64,000 nucleotides of DNA from Portulaca oleracea (taxonomy: Eukaryota; Streptophyta; Magnoliopsida; Caryophyllales; Portulacaceae): the NCBI GenBank assembly GCA_029582165.1, contig CM055887.1, positions 13,071,190 through 13,135,189 of the forward strand, given 5' to 3'. A program made the position numbers and the translations under genes. Under the pieces are notes generated by a model. That model ran no database searches, was not told where the DNA came from, and saw nothing but the letters and a program-made list of their open reading frames with translations. Every line of letters begins with the position of its first letter. Position 1 is the first letter of the stretch. This document shows positions 1-11,771 of the stretch, piece after piece.

Positions 1-147
1 GGTAGATCTCTCCTATGATGGGGAACTCTTTTAGATCTAGAGAAACACTTCATAACCCATGTCTCAGCTTTTTTTGCTGCATCAGATGGAATTGTTTTGG
101 AGAACTTGGCAGCAAGATTTTTGAATGATGTCAAAGTTGCAGAGGTG
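1..147 (+). pseudogene. Ribonucleotide reductase small subunit (R2) exon fragment, frameshifted
   Basis: Positions 46-144 translate as a conserved stretch of the ribonucleoside-diphosphate reductase small chain: H-F-I-T-H-V, then [13 protein letters not shown], then N-D-V-K-V-A-E, ending at AG|GTGAGC, a plausible splice donor. The preceding residues V-D-L-S are in a different frame (from position 2) and run into TAG codons at 32-34 and 38-40, so the upstream part is frameshifted. R2 supplies the tyrosyl-radical subunit that makes dNTPs. The next exon, which should begin around A-R-A-F-Y-G-F-Q, is not seen within the following kilobase. It is either a decayed gene end entering from the left or a fragment carried by the CACTA-type element whose end lies at 1926. 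Confidence 0.7.
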
Positions 148-700
148 AGCCTATTTTAATAAGCTTGTGCTATTTATGTAGGTCCAGTTTTTTTTCTTTT
201 AAGGCTAATACAAATGGAAATTAGTATACATGACTGTCATATAGAACTTGCATACCTACTGACCTACTGACCTACAGAAAACCCCACTAAGAACTTGCAC
301 ATATAGAACATGAGCAGAGCACAAGATTTAGAAGTGCAGTGGGGCGTGAGGGGCAGCTGCTGAAATCTAGAGTCAAAGACAAACTTTTATTTATTAAATA
401 GTGGACACACAATATGCCAATTCATTAAATCCAAATCAACAAAACAAGAAACTCAATCACTCATGAGGCGGTGAAACATGGTGGTTTTGCCTTGAATCAG
501 CGAATCCTGATGACTGATGCACCTGATAACTTCTCAACCAACAGATACGTTCCCAAACACCAGATAAAATATAAAAGCACATCAATTACCCTGCAACATC
601 AAACACAATGTATTGGAGAGTTTATGGGGAAGACCTAGCTGGCTACTGTGTTTTTAATTGAAACTTGAAAATACATCAAATTGAAATTTTCCAATGTAAA
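148..700. other. Non-coding stretch, nothing recognised
   Basis: AT-rich sequence without a supported reading frame or structural signal. It may be part of the intron or element carrying the R2 fragment. Confidence 0.4.
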
Positions 701-1443
701 AATAGACAGAATACCTGACTCAAACCAGATGCGTCTAGGGCGAAGAAGAACAAAAGGAGGAGATCGACTAGATGAATTGAAGAATTTCTGTCAGTAGCAA
801 ACACATTGTTGTTGGTGAAAATCTTGCAATATCAATTCGAATTGAAAGATTAATACTTGGAACTTGTAATTTAGGATGAAGAACTATATTTACCTTGATT
901 GAATTGTGGCTCAAACTCTCACCTAGCATATACCAAGATGACGAAGAATGAAGAACGATTAACGAAGAATGAAGACCGAAGAACAATAGCAAATCGATTT
1001 ATAGGTCAGCCAATTCGAAACCTACTTGGAGAAGAACAATAATGAAAAAACGATTGAAAGCTTCAGGTATCGATACTTGGAAGAACAACAATGAAAAATA
1101 GACAGAATCCTGACTCGAACCATGCGTTTAGGGCGAAGAACAAAAAGAGGAGATCGATTAGATGAATAAATGAATTTTTGTCAGTAGCAAACACATTGTT
1201 GTTGGTGAAAATCTTGCAATATCAATTCGAATTGAAAGATTGATACTTGGAACTTATAATTTAGGGTGAAGAACTATATTTACCTTGATTGAATTGCGAC
1301 TCAATCTCTCATCCAGCATATACCAAGTGACGAAGAATGAAGAATGAATAATGAAGAATGAAGACCGAAAGCCAATTTAAAACCTACTTGGAGAAGAAGA
1401 ACAATGAACAAACGATTGAAAGCTTAAGGTATCGATAGAAGGC
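701..1443. repeat. Two-copy tandem duplication, period about 396 bp
   Basis: Copy 1 (about 701-1076) and copy 2 (about 1095-1443) share long identical blocks, for example the segment around CAGTAGCAAACACATTGTTG, with scattered substitutions and small indels. No reading frame is conserved between the copies. It lies directly inside the CACTA-type end, where subterminal repeats are common. Confidence 0.8.
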
Positions 1444-1926
1444 ATTGAAAGCTTCAGCTCTAGCTTGGACTGTGAAAAGAAAAGGGGCAAGGATTGGCTT
1501 CGACGAGGACTGGGAAAAGGAAAACTGTGAAAGGGAAAAGAAAAAGGAGGAAAACAACTTGGGAAAGGAAAAGGAAAAGGAAAAGGAAACTGATAAAGTA
1601 AAGGAAAATTGGGAAAAGGAAAATCGGGAGCTTCATATTTTTGGCTGGGAAATGATATCTAAATTAGGTTTTTTCTTTATTAAAATTGAAAAACAAAATT
1701 TATTGGAGGGAATGTAAAATTTGGTTGGAAAAAATAGGAGGGAATGTATAATTAACTGAAAAAATTTGGAGAGAGTCTTTAGTATTTTAAGCTATTTGCT
1801 ACAATAGACCCTCCCTTTTGTGGCAAAATTGTATATGCAACTATTGTTTTATAATTTTTTGCAAATTGTGGCAATTATAAATTTGCCACTAATAAATTGT
1901 CACAAAACATAGATTTTCTTGTAGTG
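1444..1926 (+). mobile_element. Right end of a CACTA (En/Spm-type) DNA transposon
   Basis: The sequence at 1914-1926 ends in TTTTCTTGTAGTG, the reverse complement of the CACTACAAGAAAA terminus typical of plant CACTA elements. The 100 bp inside it alternates short related motifs (TTTGTGGCAA, AATTTGCCACT, AATTGTCACAA), like subterminal repeats. A GA-rich tract at 1480-1640 gives a low-complexity Lys/Glu frame that I do not regard as a gene. The matching left terminus was not found and is presumably outside the window. The element appears to interrupt the copia RT sequence that starts at 1927. Confidence 0.6.
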
Positions 1927-2400
1927 TTGGGATCCTCAAAACCTTCTGGTTGTGTCATATACCCCTCTTCTTCCAGAAAACCATTTAGGAAGGCGATTTT
2001 GACGTTCATTTGTCATATCTCATAGTCATACCATGCAACAATGACTAGAAGTATCTTGATGGACTCAAACGTTGCAATTGGAGAAAATGTCTCTTCATAG
2101 TCAACACCATGAATTTGTGTAAATCCTTGCTATCGGTCGAGCTTTGCAAATTTGGGTTGCCATTCATTTCGATCTTTACTTTAAAGATCCACTTGTTTCT
2201 GATGGCTCTTGCGCCTTTACGTAAGTTCACCAAGTTCAAATTTGGTTTTGTACGGAGTCCATTTCAAATTTCATAGCCTCGAGCCATTTCTTGGAATCTG
2301 GGCTTTCCAAAGCTTCCTTGTAGGTGGTAGGCTCGTCACTTTCCAAAAGCAATACTTGTTTGTCAATAATGAGATACATGTACCTCACAGGTTTAATTTA
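1927..2400 (-). pseudogene. Ty1/copia reverse transcriptase fragment
   Basis: Reading the minus strand from about 2395 down gives copia RT landmarks in order with stops and frame changes: an E-S-P-D-S-K-K-W-L-E-A-M block, N-K-W-I-F-K-V-K, G-V-D-Y-E-E-T-F-S-P, then A-F-L-N-G and Q-P-E-G-F-E-D-P-N. This is the N-terminal half of RT from a copia polyprotein, without the YVDD active site. It is cut at 1926 by the CACTA-type terminus and meets LARD A DNA at about 2.4 kb. Confidence 0.8.
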
Positions 2401-4253
2401 GAGGGAGTTACTGTTGTATATATTAGCATGTAGATAATAGCACATATATATACCATTTTCATTTGCTTATAGGATTTGCATTAGGCTTGATTAGTTAGTT
2501 TAATTTCCTATTTTATTTTTTTTCGCATTTTGCATCACACCCTTGCATTTGCACATTGAGATGAAGAAGAAGGACAATCTATCAAGCAACTGAGGAAACT
2601 TTTTTTTCTCCTTTCATCTTTATTTTTCGTGTGGTTGCGAGGTTGATAGTGGTAGTTTATTGGTTTGAAAAATTGAAAAAACGAAAAAAATGAAAAAACT
2701 TATGAAAAATGAAAAATTATGGTGAAACAGCTTGTAAACCTTGGTTGTAGGCTAGTTGAGTTATTTTTGAAAACCCCTCTTGCTATTTGAGGGGTGATTC
2801 TTGGTTGATGGTTGTATTTATTGCTTAAGAAGCTTGGCTTGGATGATATGATGAACTGGTTGCATACTTGTTTTGGAGTGCTTATGGTTTTGTGTGTGAC
2901 TCTTTCATCTTGATGGTCTCTTGTACATGATTGTGAATTCTTGTGGTTGGTACAACAATAGAACTAGTTGTAGTGATTGTGGTGGGAACGAACCCGTGAG
3001 GTCTTTTTGAGCCTAATAGCCTATCATTTTTATAGTCTCTCGTTTCTTGTGTGTTTTTGACTCCCCTATTTGTGTAAACTCTAGAACTTGGCTTGTTATC
3101 TCTTTGAGGTCACACTTGGCACTTGCTTGATGATCAACATGATTGAGGCCCATTTTTGTAGCCACTAAGCCAAATAGCCACCTGACCACTTATCCCTTTT
3201 TGTTAGCTTATATTATGCCCTAATCATTGTGTTTCACCTTTCTTTAGCCTTGGGCTTTCCATTTCTTTTCCACCCTTTTTGTTAAGCAAGTGAACAACAC
3301 TTTGTGTGTGAGCGACTCTTATGGCTCATTTGGTATGTTGGTTGGTTTTTGGTGATAGTGGAGGGAAGAATGTGTACATGACAATTATGTTGGCATTTCC
3401 CTCAAAGTTATTGAGGTTTGATGCAATCTTCCAAGGGGTGAAGAAATACTTGTATTATGATTTATGCCACTCATGCCACGCTTTGTAATGTTAGAAATTG
3501 AAAAAAGAGAAAAGTAAAGAAAAAAGGCAAAAAAATTTGAAAAAAGAAAAAAAAAACAAAAGAAAGAAAAAGTTTAGCAAGCTAGTTTCAAATAAAGTGT
3601 ATGGCATGGGTAGTTCTTAACGCGTTCTTCCCCTTGGTTGAGGTCATTTGTGGGTTGTGTGTGCCTTGTTTATTATGGATTGGTGGGGTTGTGTTGATTT
3701 TTTAATTAGTAGGAAGTGTTGTTCATACTTGGTTATTAACTACACATTTCCCAAATTGCTTCCCCCTCCTTTCCCTAACCTAGCCCCATTACAACCCTTT
3801 GAAGGTCCTCATGATTGTCATTCTTGTTTGTTGTACCTAGTGGTGGAGAATGAGACCCTACCAAGCCTATGGCAGTCCACATGCATTAAGAGAGTTTTGA
3901 GTGAAACTGCATATTTCTTCAAACATAAGAGGGGAGTGTTTCCTCATACACTAAAGTGAGGTCCTACCGATCCAAACTAGTTCGCCAACCACTTGAATGA
4001 GCTTGTATTGTATATAGGGATTGGATAGGGTGAAAGTTTTGCTCTTGATTGTATGATCTTTAAAATGGATTGTGACTTTATTTTGATCTGGTTTTTTGTC
4101 ATTACTAAGCAATTTTTGCTACTCTTGCTCTTGAATGCCAAGTCTTGCCCTTAGTTTGAATTAGGGGAGCTTATCTCGATGTTTTCTTTCCTCTCCCTAA
4201 TACTTGATGATTAGTCTTGCTTGGGGACAAGCAATGATTAAGCATGGAAGGGT

Positions 4254-6044
4254 TGATAAGCCCATTGTTGTTAAAATCGCGATCCAGATCGTAGGATCGT
4301 ACGATCCTACGATCCGAAAATGATCAAACGATCCAACTCGTTCCTGGATCGCTACCTTGTTAGGATCGTACCAGGATCGGACCAGGATCGGTCAGGATCG
4401 GTCAGGATCGTTCAGGATCGACTCGATCCTAACTATAGCCTATTTTTGTTAGAATGGTCACAATCTCCCTAGAATCGGTTAGGATCGTACCAGACTCGGT
4501 TAGGATCATTTAGGATCGTATTAGGTTCGGTGAAAATCATGGCTTTTTGTACAATTTTTAAAAAAGAAATTTTTTTTAGGGAAACTTCAAGTCACTTATA
4601 ACAATTTTACTTTATTTGTAGAATCTTACGATCCTCGATCCGATCCTACGATCCCGATTCTAAGGACCCCTATCGTTCCTAACTAGAATCCCGATCCTGA
4701 CAACCTTGGATAAGCCTCAATTTTACCGCCTTAAACCTCCGGCTTTATTTCGAGGGTGTTTGATCTATTTTGGCACAAAACTAACTTGTTTTAGCTTATA
4801 TTTGCTTGTTATAGCTAAAAGTGCTTAACTTTGTCAATTGTAGGTGAATTTTGGGTGATTCGCGACATTTTATGATCGTTTAATGAAAGATGAGGAAGTC
4901 GCGGAGAAGCTAGGATGAAAAGAGTGTGTGAAGGATCCCAAGGGAGGTGCACGCAAGCAATCGCGCGAGGTAGCACAACCTAAGGGATGTTTTTGAAGCT
5001 TTCCAGAGCTGCACACCCATGCGCACACATGTGCGCCAATCCAGAATATAGGAAGAAATTCCAGAACTGGCACACACCCGGGCGCATACCCGTGCGCATA
5101 CCCGTGCGCATGCCCATGCACAACCCCAGTTTGCAGTTTTAGTTTTTAAGCTTTATTTTATTTAGAAACTGAGGTAGTTTTCATTACTGCGTTTTTTTTT
5201 CTATTCTTCCTCCTAGTTTGAGAGAGGTTTCTCTCTAGCCTCTCTAGAGGCTTTTAGGTTAGTTCTTAGATTGAATTTGCTTCTCTATACAAAAGATGCA
5301 TGGATTTTGCTTTCGATTATGTGATTTAAGACTAAGTTTCTCTCTCTGTCTCTTTATGTTTATGTTTATTTATGTTCTTGCTAGATTCATTTTGTCTTTC
5401 TTTAATTCCTTTAATATGTTAATTAGTTGTTAATTTTGAATTGTTGGGTTGTGATTGAATTTTTCGATAGCTAATTGATCTTTTTTAGACCTAATCTATC
5501 CAAATTCCTGCTTGTAGTTAGAGGTTTCCTCACACCCACCACGTGTTCGATGAAATGCAAGAGAGAGTGTTCATATGTATTTTTAGGCAATTGATTTATG
5601 CTGAGAGGTGAGATCAATTTGCTAGCATGGGATGAAAAAATAGTTAGAGTTTTTGATATGAGAATAATCAAATTCTAACTAGGTCTGGGGTTGCTATCCT
5701 TGTAGTTTAATTAGACTAACTTCATGAGAATAGGCAGTTGGAATAGTTAGACTAGCTGTTGACCCTCGAGAAAGGGTTTTGGCGAGCTTTGATGATGCAA
5801 TCGATCACTCTTAATTACTTGTTTAGAATTGGTAGATTAAGTTATTCATATTGATTAGTTGTTGAATATTTATATCACAAACTGAGTTTTTTTTTTTATT
5901 GTTTTCATAGTTCATTAGTTTCCCTTGATCATCACCATAATCACCATGTTATTTACCTAGTTTGAAACACTTAAGTTAGTTATGACTGCTTGAAACATAA
6001 CTCTCTGTTGATATGACAACCGTACCCCCAAAAGTACGACAATA
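4254..6044 (+). repeat. 3' LTR of LARD A
   Basis: Starts TGATAAGCC and ends near GTACGACAATA, matching the LARD B LTR (TGATAAACC...GTACGACAACA on its sense strand). About 1.34 kb once the nested MITE at 4263-4708 and its target duplication are removed. It contains a cluster of GC-rich dyads at 5009-5125 (such as GCGCACACATGTGCGCC), followed about 30 bp later by an AT-rich TTATTTTATTTAG box. Confidence 0.75.
4263..4708. mobile_element. hAT-type MITE, GATC-rich family, 446 bp
   Basis: Flanked by a perfect 8-bp target duplication GATAAGCC (4255-4262 and 4709-4716), the size typical of hAT elements. Ends are CATTGTTGTTAAAATCGCGA and, in reverse complement, CAAGGTTGTCAGGATCGGGA. The interior repeats GGATCGTA/TACGATCC words many times, so the element is full of self-complementary segments. 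No coding capacity. Related copies occur at 34065-34230 and 50320-51222. Confidence 0.85.
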
Positions 6045-6775
6045 AATTCCTCGAATAAGAAGGTCTACATAACAAGTCCTTTTGGGGGGAGGGGGATCAA
6101 AAGACTCATACAAGGAAAAAGATGTCGTTCACAAAGCATTCAGAAATTGTTTTCAATTCAAACTGGGGAATCGTGAGAAGATGAGGTTTTGGGAAGATTC
6201 ATGGATTTCCAAGATTGTACAATGTGTTTGCTCAGAAAAAAGATATAATTTGTCAAATAGGGGGGGGGGGATAAGTGGGTTCTAGCATGGAGTAAAGAGC
6301 TGAATGAGGAAGAACTAAGAGAGGAGAAAGAGTTTCATGATAGGCTATTGTAAAAATAAAAAAAAAAACTCATTCAATGGATGCTACAAATGAAGTCATT
6401 TGGAAGGGATGAAAAAAATTTCTCAGTCAAAGAGGTCGTAACAGAAGCTGAGCAGATGTCACTTCAAGGTTCACAAATTGATTCTCTAGTAGGGTCAGTT
6501 TGGATGAAAATTAATCCCCTAAGAGTTGAATTATTTACTTGGGTGGCGTTATTGGGTAAGTTGGACACGAGAACCATATTGACATCCAAAGGAATGTTGC
6601 AACCTAGATGGAATGTTTGTCCTCTTTTTAATAATCAATATGAGGTATTATATGACCTTTTAATGGGCTATCAATTTTCATGACAAATCTGGGTGGCAAT
6701 TATGCAGGATTTAGGTCATCAAATATTAATGCCTAATTCTCTCATATTATTTTTTGAGTCGTTGATGATGGTGAG
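6045..6775 (+). pseudogene. L1-type LINE fragment, 3' part of ORF2 (first half)
   Basis: In + frames the region encodes the segment downstream of the LINE reverse transcriptase: F-K-L-G-N-R-E-K-M-R-F-W-E-D-S-W (about 6145-6205), then a zf-RVT-like region (F-S-V-K-E-V; W-M-K-I-N-P-L-R-V-E-L-F-T-W-V; C-P-L-F-N), ending at 6775. A frameshift at the G-run near 6262-6271 and stops show it is dead. The zf-RVT Cys pair is partly lost (C-P-L-F). LARD B interrupts it; the remainder is at 14171-14705. Confidence 0.8.
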
Positions 6776-7997
6776 TGTTGTCGTACTTTTGGGAGTACGG
6801 TTGTCGATCTCAGGGAGTTGTGTTCCAAGCACTCAGAGCGGACTCAAGTGTTTCAAGTTAGGTTGATTAACCAAGGATGGTGATTATAAGGAAACTACAA
6901 ACTACGAAAGCAATAAAAAGATGTTCAGGCGACAAAATCAATATTCAACAACTAATCAATTTGAACGACCTAATCTACCAATTCTAAACAAGCAATTAAG
7001 AGTGATCGGTTGCACCATTAAAGCTCACCAAAGCCCTCTCTCGAGGGTCAAGGGCTAGTCTAACTATTCCAACTATCTATTCTCATGGAGTTAGTCTAAT
7101 TAAACTACAAGAATAGCAACCCTAGACCTAGTTAGAATTCGACTATTCTCATGTCCAAAACCCTAACTATTTTCTCTACCACACTAGCAAATTAACCTCA
7201 CCTCTCGGTGCACATCAATACAAACGAAAACTCTCTCGAGCATTTCATCGAACACATGGTGGGCACGAGAAAACCTCTAACTACAAGCATGAATTTAGAT
7301 AGATTAGGACTAAAACAAGATTAATTCATTGTCAAACACATCAATCACAACCCAACAACACAAAGCTAACAAGAAATTAACATAGAAGAAAATAGAGAGA
7401 AGGGGATAGAAAAACTTAGTCTTCAATTGAAAGCCAAATTCAATCTCCTTCTTGAATTCATAAATTCTTCAATGGAAATCTAAACCTAGAATCATAAAGG
7501 CTTAGGGAGAAACCTCCCTTCAAGCCTAGAGAGAAACTGAGAATGAAAAAACAACGTAGAATGAAAACTACTGTCTTTTTTGGGATAATAAAACGAAAAA
7601 CCGCAAGTCAGGGATTTTGGCACGGGTGGGTGTGCCAATCGGCACGGGTGCCCGTGCCAAACCCAAAAAACTGCATTTTCGATCCTTGTAATATGTGTTG
7701 GCTGGAAAACTTCAAAGATCTCCCCCTTAGGTTGTGCTAGCTTGCGTAGTTGCTCACGGACACTTCCTTTGGGCTCTCTCACATCCCGTCTTCATCCCGG
7801 CTTCCACACCTTGCATGCCAAATCACGAAACTTTGCTATTTCATTTGAAGTTTTCCTACAATTCAACAAGATTCATTACTTTAGTTAAATAAGACAAAGT
7901 TATCTAAACCATGTCAAATATGCTGCAAAAAGAGGTAGAATAGCGCCGAAACAAACCAAGAAACCAAGGTTACAAGTGGTAAAAATGAGGTTTATCA
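6776..7997 (-). repeat. 3' LTR of LARD B
   Basis: 1,222 bp; sense strand TGATAAACC...GACAACA. Near-identical to the right LTR apart from scattered substitutions and a deletion of about 13 bp near 7230 (a TTGCCTAAAGAA block present in the right copy at about 13372). Carries the dyad GGCACGGGTGCCCGTGCC at 7641-7658. Confidence 0.9.
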
Positions 7998-8013
7998 ACC
8001 CCCCATGTTTACC
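7998..8013 (-). other. Polypurine tract of LARD B
   Basis: On the minus strand a purine-rich run ending ATGGGGGGT abuts the TGATAAACC start of the 3' LTR, as expected for the plus-strand primer of reverse transcription. LARD A has the equivalent tract at 4242-4253. Confidence 0.75.
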
Positions 8014-10689
8014 CCTTGCTTGTCCCCAAGCAAGATTAACATAAAGTACCAGGGAGAGGAAGAAAACCTAAAGAAGAGCCTCCCCCTTTTGGACAAGGTA
8101 TCAAACTCAGTAGTCAAGAGCAAAGGCATACAATAGGTCGCTTGGCAAGGCCCAAATTCAGATCAAAACAAAGTTGCAATTCATTTCAAAGATCACATAG
8201 TCAAATGGCAAAACATTCACTCAATCCTGACCCTACTGCAATTCAAGTTCATTCAAGTGATTAGCGAACTAGAAGGGATTGGTAGGACCTCACTTTAGGG
8301 TATGTGGAACACTCTCTCTCATGTGTTTCAAATGAATTTTGTGTTCACTCAATACTTTCAACCAATGCATGCAAACTAATAGGCTTGACAAGACTCTGAA
8401 TTCTCCACCACTATAGACAATATGCACAAGTGTTAATCATGAGGACTTTAAAATGTTGTAATGGGGCTTAGGTTTAGGGTAAGGAGGGAAAACATTTTAG
8501 GAATGTGGAGCTAAATAGCCAAGAACCTATAGAGCAACAACACTTCCATTTCATGAAACACAACACCACTTACATCCCACTTCAATTAAGTACAAAACAC
8601 TCCCCAACAAAGAGAGATTAGGAAAGAGTTAAAATAAACAAAATATTATCATGCTAATCACCTCTTATTCAAAGCTCTATACTTTTTCTTTCTTTCTTTC
8701 TTTTCTTCTTCTTCTTCTTTTTCTTTTTTTTTTGTTTTCTTTGTTTTCTCTTTTTTTTTTTGAATTCTTTTTTTTTTTTCATTTGTTTTTCTAGGCAAAC
8801 GCATAGATATACAAAGAACAACTCTAATTCAAACAGTTAATAGTTACAACATTTGAGGATAAAAAGGGGAGAAAGAATATTCAATAATGCACTCCTTTTG
8901 TAGCAACAAACCATCAAACAACTCTCAACAATCGACCACAAAACTGCCCCATACAACTGAACTGTTGCTCATTCTATCTTGGCTAAAGGTAAGAAATTAA
9001 GATAAGGCCAAGGTGTACACTGATAGGGTAAACAACAAGTCAGGAAAAAGGGTTAGCAAGGGCTTGCAAAAAGAGGTCAAAATGTCAGGTGGCTTTTTGG
9101 CTACGTGGCTACAAAAAATGGGCTTCAATCATATCAACACAATGCACAAGTCAAATGCATTTTGAAGAGAGTCAAGCCAAGTTCTAGAGATGCACACATG
9201 GTAAGGTCACACTCAAAAAGAAATTAGACTATAAAAATGATAGTCTTTTAGGCTCAAGAGACCTCACGGGTTCAACCCTACCACAATCACAACAATCTTG
9301 TTCTTTTGATGAACCAAACACAAGAAATCACCATCATGCACAAGGGACTTTCAAGAGTAAATGAATTACACACAAGAAAATGATTTCCTCAAAACAAACA
9401 TACAACAAGTTTCTCACATCATTCAAGTCGAACCAAGCTTTCCATCATACACAATTACTATCAACCAACAAAGAAATTATCCTTGAACATTAGGAGGGTT
9501 TTCGAAACCAACCACTAAGGCAAGCAACCAAGGATTTTCCATTTTTTTTATTGAAAGCATAAAACTAAACCAACTAAGAAAGCAGTAAATTACCTAGGAG
9601 AGAGATAAAAACGAAAAACTAAAGCGAAGAGGTATTGGAAATGTACCTTTAGTGCTTGATAATGTCCCACTTTCACTTTGTTTTCGCCTTTTGTAATGCA
9701 AGATGAATGCAATTTTATTCTAAATGCTCTATTCTAATGCCTAGAATGATCTTAAACTACCTAGAATGCAACCTATAGTCTAGTAAGTGCTTAAGAATGA
9801 AGCTAACTTATGCAATCATGTCGATTAATGTATAAGCCATATGAAAGTAGTCACCTAAAATGCAAGTGAACACAACCTAAAAGCAAACTAATATGAGCAT
9901 ACCACCATACTCATCACCCTCATGCCAATTGACTCACCTTACCATACTCATCGAGTAATCAACCAAATCAAGAAAAATGTCAATTAAATCACACCTCACA
10001 ACAAGCTTGAAACTCCCCTCCCCCATGCTTAAAGATTTCATTGTCCCCAATGAAAGGTGGATGCAATGAATTCAATCTACAGGGAGCTAAAACAAGTAGC
10101 GAAGTAAGCAAAGTACCGAGAACAATTTAGCACGACACCAGTTTACAACGTGCGAAAGACAACACTAAGTGATTAATAGAACATCACTACAATCAAAACA
10201 ACCAACTTAGCATAATGCCTTGGGTAATTCCAACAAAATCCTCCTAAAGATTTCAACCCAGCACCACCATGAATCCAATACAGGACCACTGACAATGAAA
10301 AACAATCACACTAGTGACCCTACCAAACTAATGCCAACCAACATTCAAGCAAAGCACCACTACAAATCACACCAACTCTTTACACATGTTCAATTTCCAT
10401 TAACATTTGCCATCAATACTTGATACAACATTGCAAACATCAATTGTTGTACCATCAAATTCAGGAGGACAGATTCAGGACTGTAAACAATATAAACAAA
10501 CCACCCATAATCGTAACTCAGACCTGAACAAGCAGAAGTACGAGCAAAACCTACTCAGACTTGTGCAATCGAACATTATTTCAACACGCAAGCATCAAAA
10601 CCAACACACCAATTTCCCAATTATTGCAACAGAATTATTCAAGAGTAATAATAAGAGGGCATAAAGAGGGGCAGACTCACGAAGGTATC
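8014..10689 (-). other. Non-coding internal region of LARD B
   Basis: No supported reading frame over 2.6 kb. The part from 8014 to about 9800 is shared with LARD A in reverse orientation. A pyrimidine-rich tract with short TTTC and CTT runs at 8684-8785 (purine-rich on the element's sense strand) has a counterpart in LARD A at 3485-3572, so it belongs to the family. Confidence 0.65.
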
Positions 10690-11290
10690 GATCGATTAGT
10701 GCTGTGAGTGAAGCAGTGGTCGCGACGAGGGTGAGGGCGCGAGTGCGATGATGGTGATAGTGCGGTGGCGCGGCGTTGGGAATCAGAGGGAGGAGGTGGG
10801 TGCGCGAGGTGAAGGGCGTGCGAGAGCAGCGATGGTGTTCCCGTTTGACAAGCGTGAGAAGAGGCGGTTAGTTTGTGGCGAAGGTGGTGAAGGCGGCGTG
10901 AATGGTGGTGGTGCGAGAAGCGATGGCAGCCCGCGAGAGGGAGAGAGATGCGATGCAGCGAGGGTTTTCTGGGTGGAAGAAAGGTGCGCCGACGACTATG
11001 CGAGAGAGAGAGAGGCGACGGCCACGGTGATGGTGGCCGGTGGTCTGAGGGCGGTGGTTGGTGACGGATGGTGGTTGGGCGCGCGACAGGGCACGCGAAA
11101 TGGGGATGCGCAGGCTTCGGCGGTGAGAGAAATTGAAGGAAGGGGCCGGTTGTGGTGGTTGCGAGTGGGCGGCGCCGGCGACCAGCGGGGACTAGGCCGG
11201 CGCGGTGGTCGGTGAAAGGAGACGCGCGGTTGGTGGTGGTGCGAAGGTGATGGGGTGCTGCTGGAAGGCGCTAGGGTTTAGGAAGGGTGG
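10690..11290. other. GC-rich island inside LARD B
   Basis: A block of about 600 bp rich in GCG, GGTGG and GAGAGA words stands out from AT-rich surroundings. On the minus strand it reads like a pyrimidine- and CCG-rich plant 5' leader (many CCACC, CTCTCTCTC). A 155-codon open frame on + (10748-11215) is Arg/Gly-rich low complexity and is not convincing as a gene. It could be captured host DNA or a native part of the element; I see no homology that decides. Confidence 0.5.
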
Positions 11291-11771
11291 AGGTAGTTAG
11301 GGTTGAAGAGAGGGAGGGGTTAAAGGGTGGAAATGAGAGCACGGGCGTGCCAATTCTGTACAGGGGGATGTGCACTCAACTTGAAATTTTTGCAACCTTG
11401 CTGTTTTGGGTGTGCCAATTTGGCACGGGTGGGTGTGCCAATTTGCTGCTTCCAAATTTCAGCAATTTTCATTAACTTTGAGTTCAAAACACACATTTAC
11501 CCTGCAATACTCACCATAAAAACATCAAAACACCTTCAATCAATCCACCAACACTCCTCAAACATACTTTCATTAATTCACATCGATTTCAACCCCAACA
11601 AACATTTTATTTCACTCAAATCCTTCACCCGCAATAACACACATACACACTCAATTTTTTTTATTTTTTTTACCCAACAATAAAAATAAAATGAAACAAA
11701 ACAAAAGAAAAACCTAAACTAGAAAGCATATAAACTTGGGTTGCCTCCCAAGAAGCGCTTGTTTAAGGTCC

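Larger units (their letters stand above)
2440..6044 (+). mobile_element. LARD A: 5'-truncated large retrotransposon derivative
   Basis: About 1.8 kb of non-coding internal DNA is followed by a polypurine tract (AGCATGGAAGGG near 4242-4252) and a 3' LTR starting TGATAAGCC at 4254. The internal part aligns by eye, in reverse complement, with LARD B at about 8000-9800: the shared landmarks are the CTCACTTTAG/CTAAAGTGAG block at 3953 and 8289, and a purine-rich tract at 3485-3572. No gag or pol is visible. The 5' LTR, primer site and gag-like region present in LARD B are missing here, so this copy is truncated at about 2.4 kb. Confidence 0.75.

Noticed and set aside
520..560. Hammerhead ribozyme core suggested by CTGATGA words
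   Set aside because: No matching GAAA segment or stems at suitable distance.
1445..1717. 90-codon Lys/Glu-rich frame
   Set aside because: Simple GAAAAG repeats; no domain and no start context.
10748..11215. 155-codon + frame in LARD B
   Set aside because: Arg/Gly-rich low complexity from a GC-rich block, antisense to the element, no recognisable domain.
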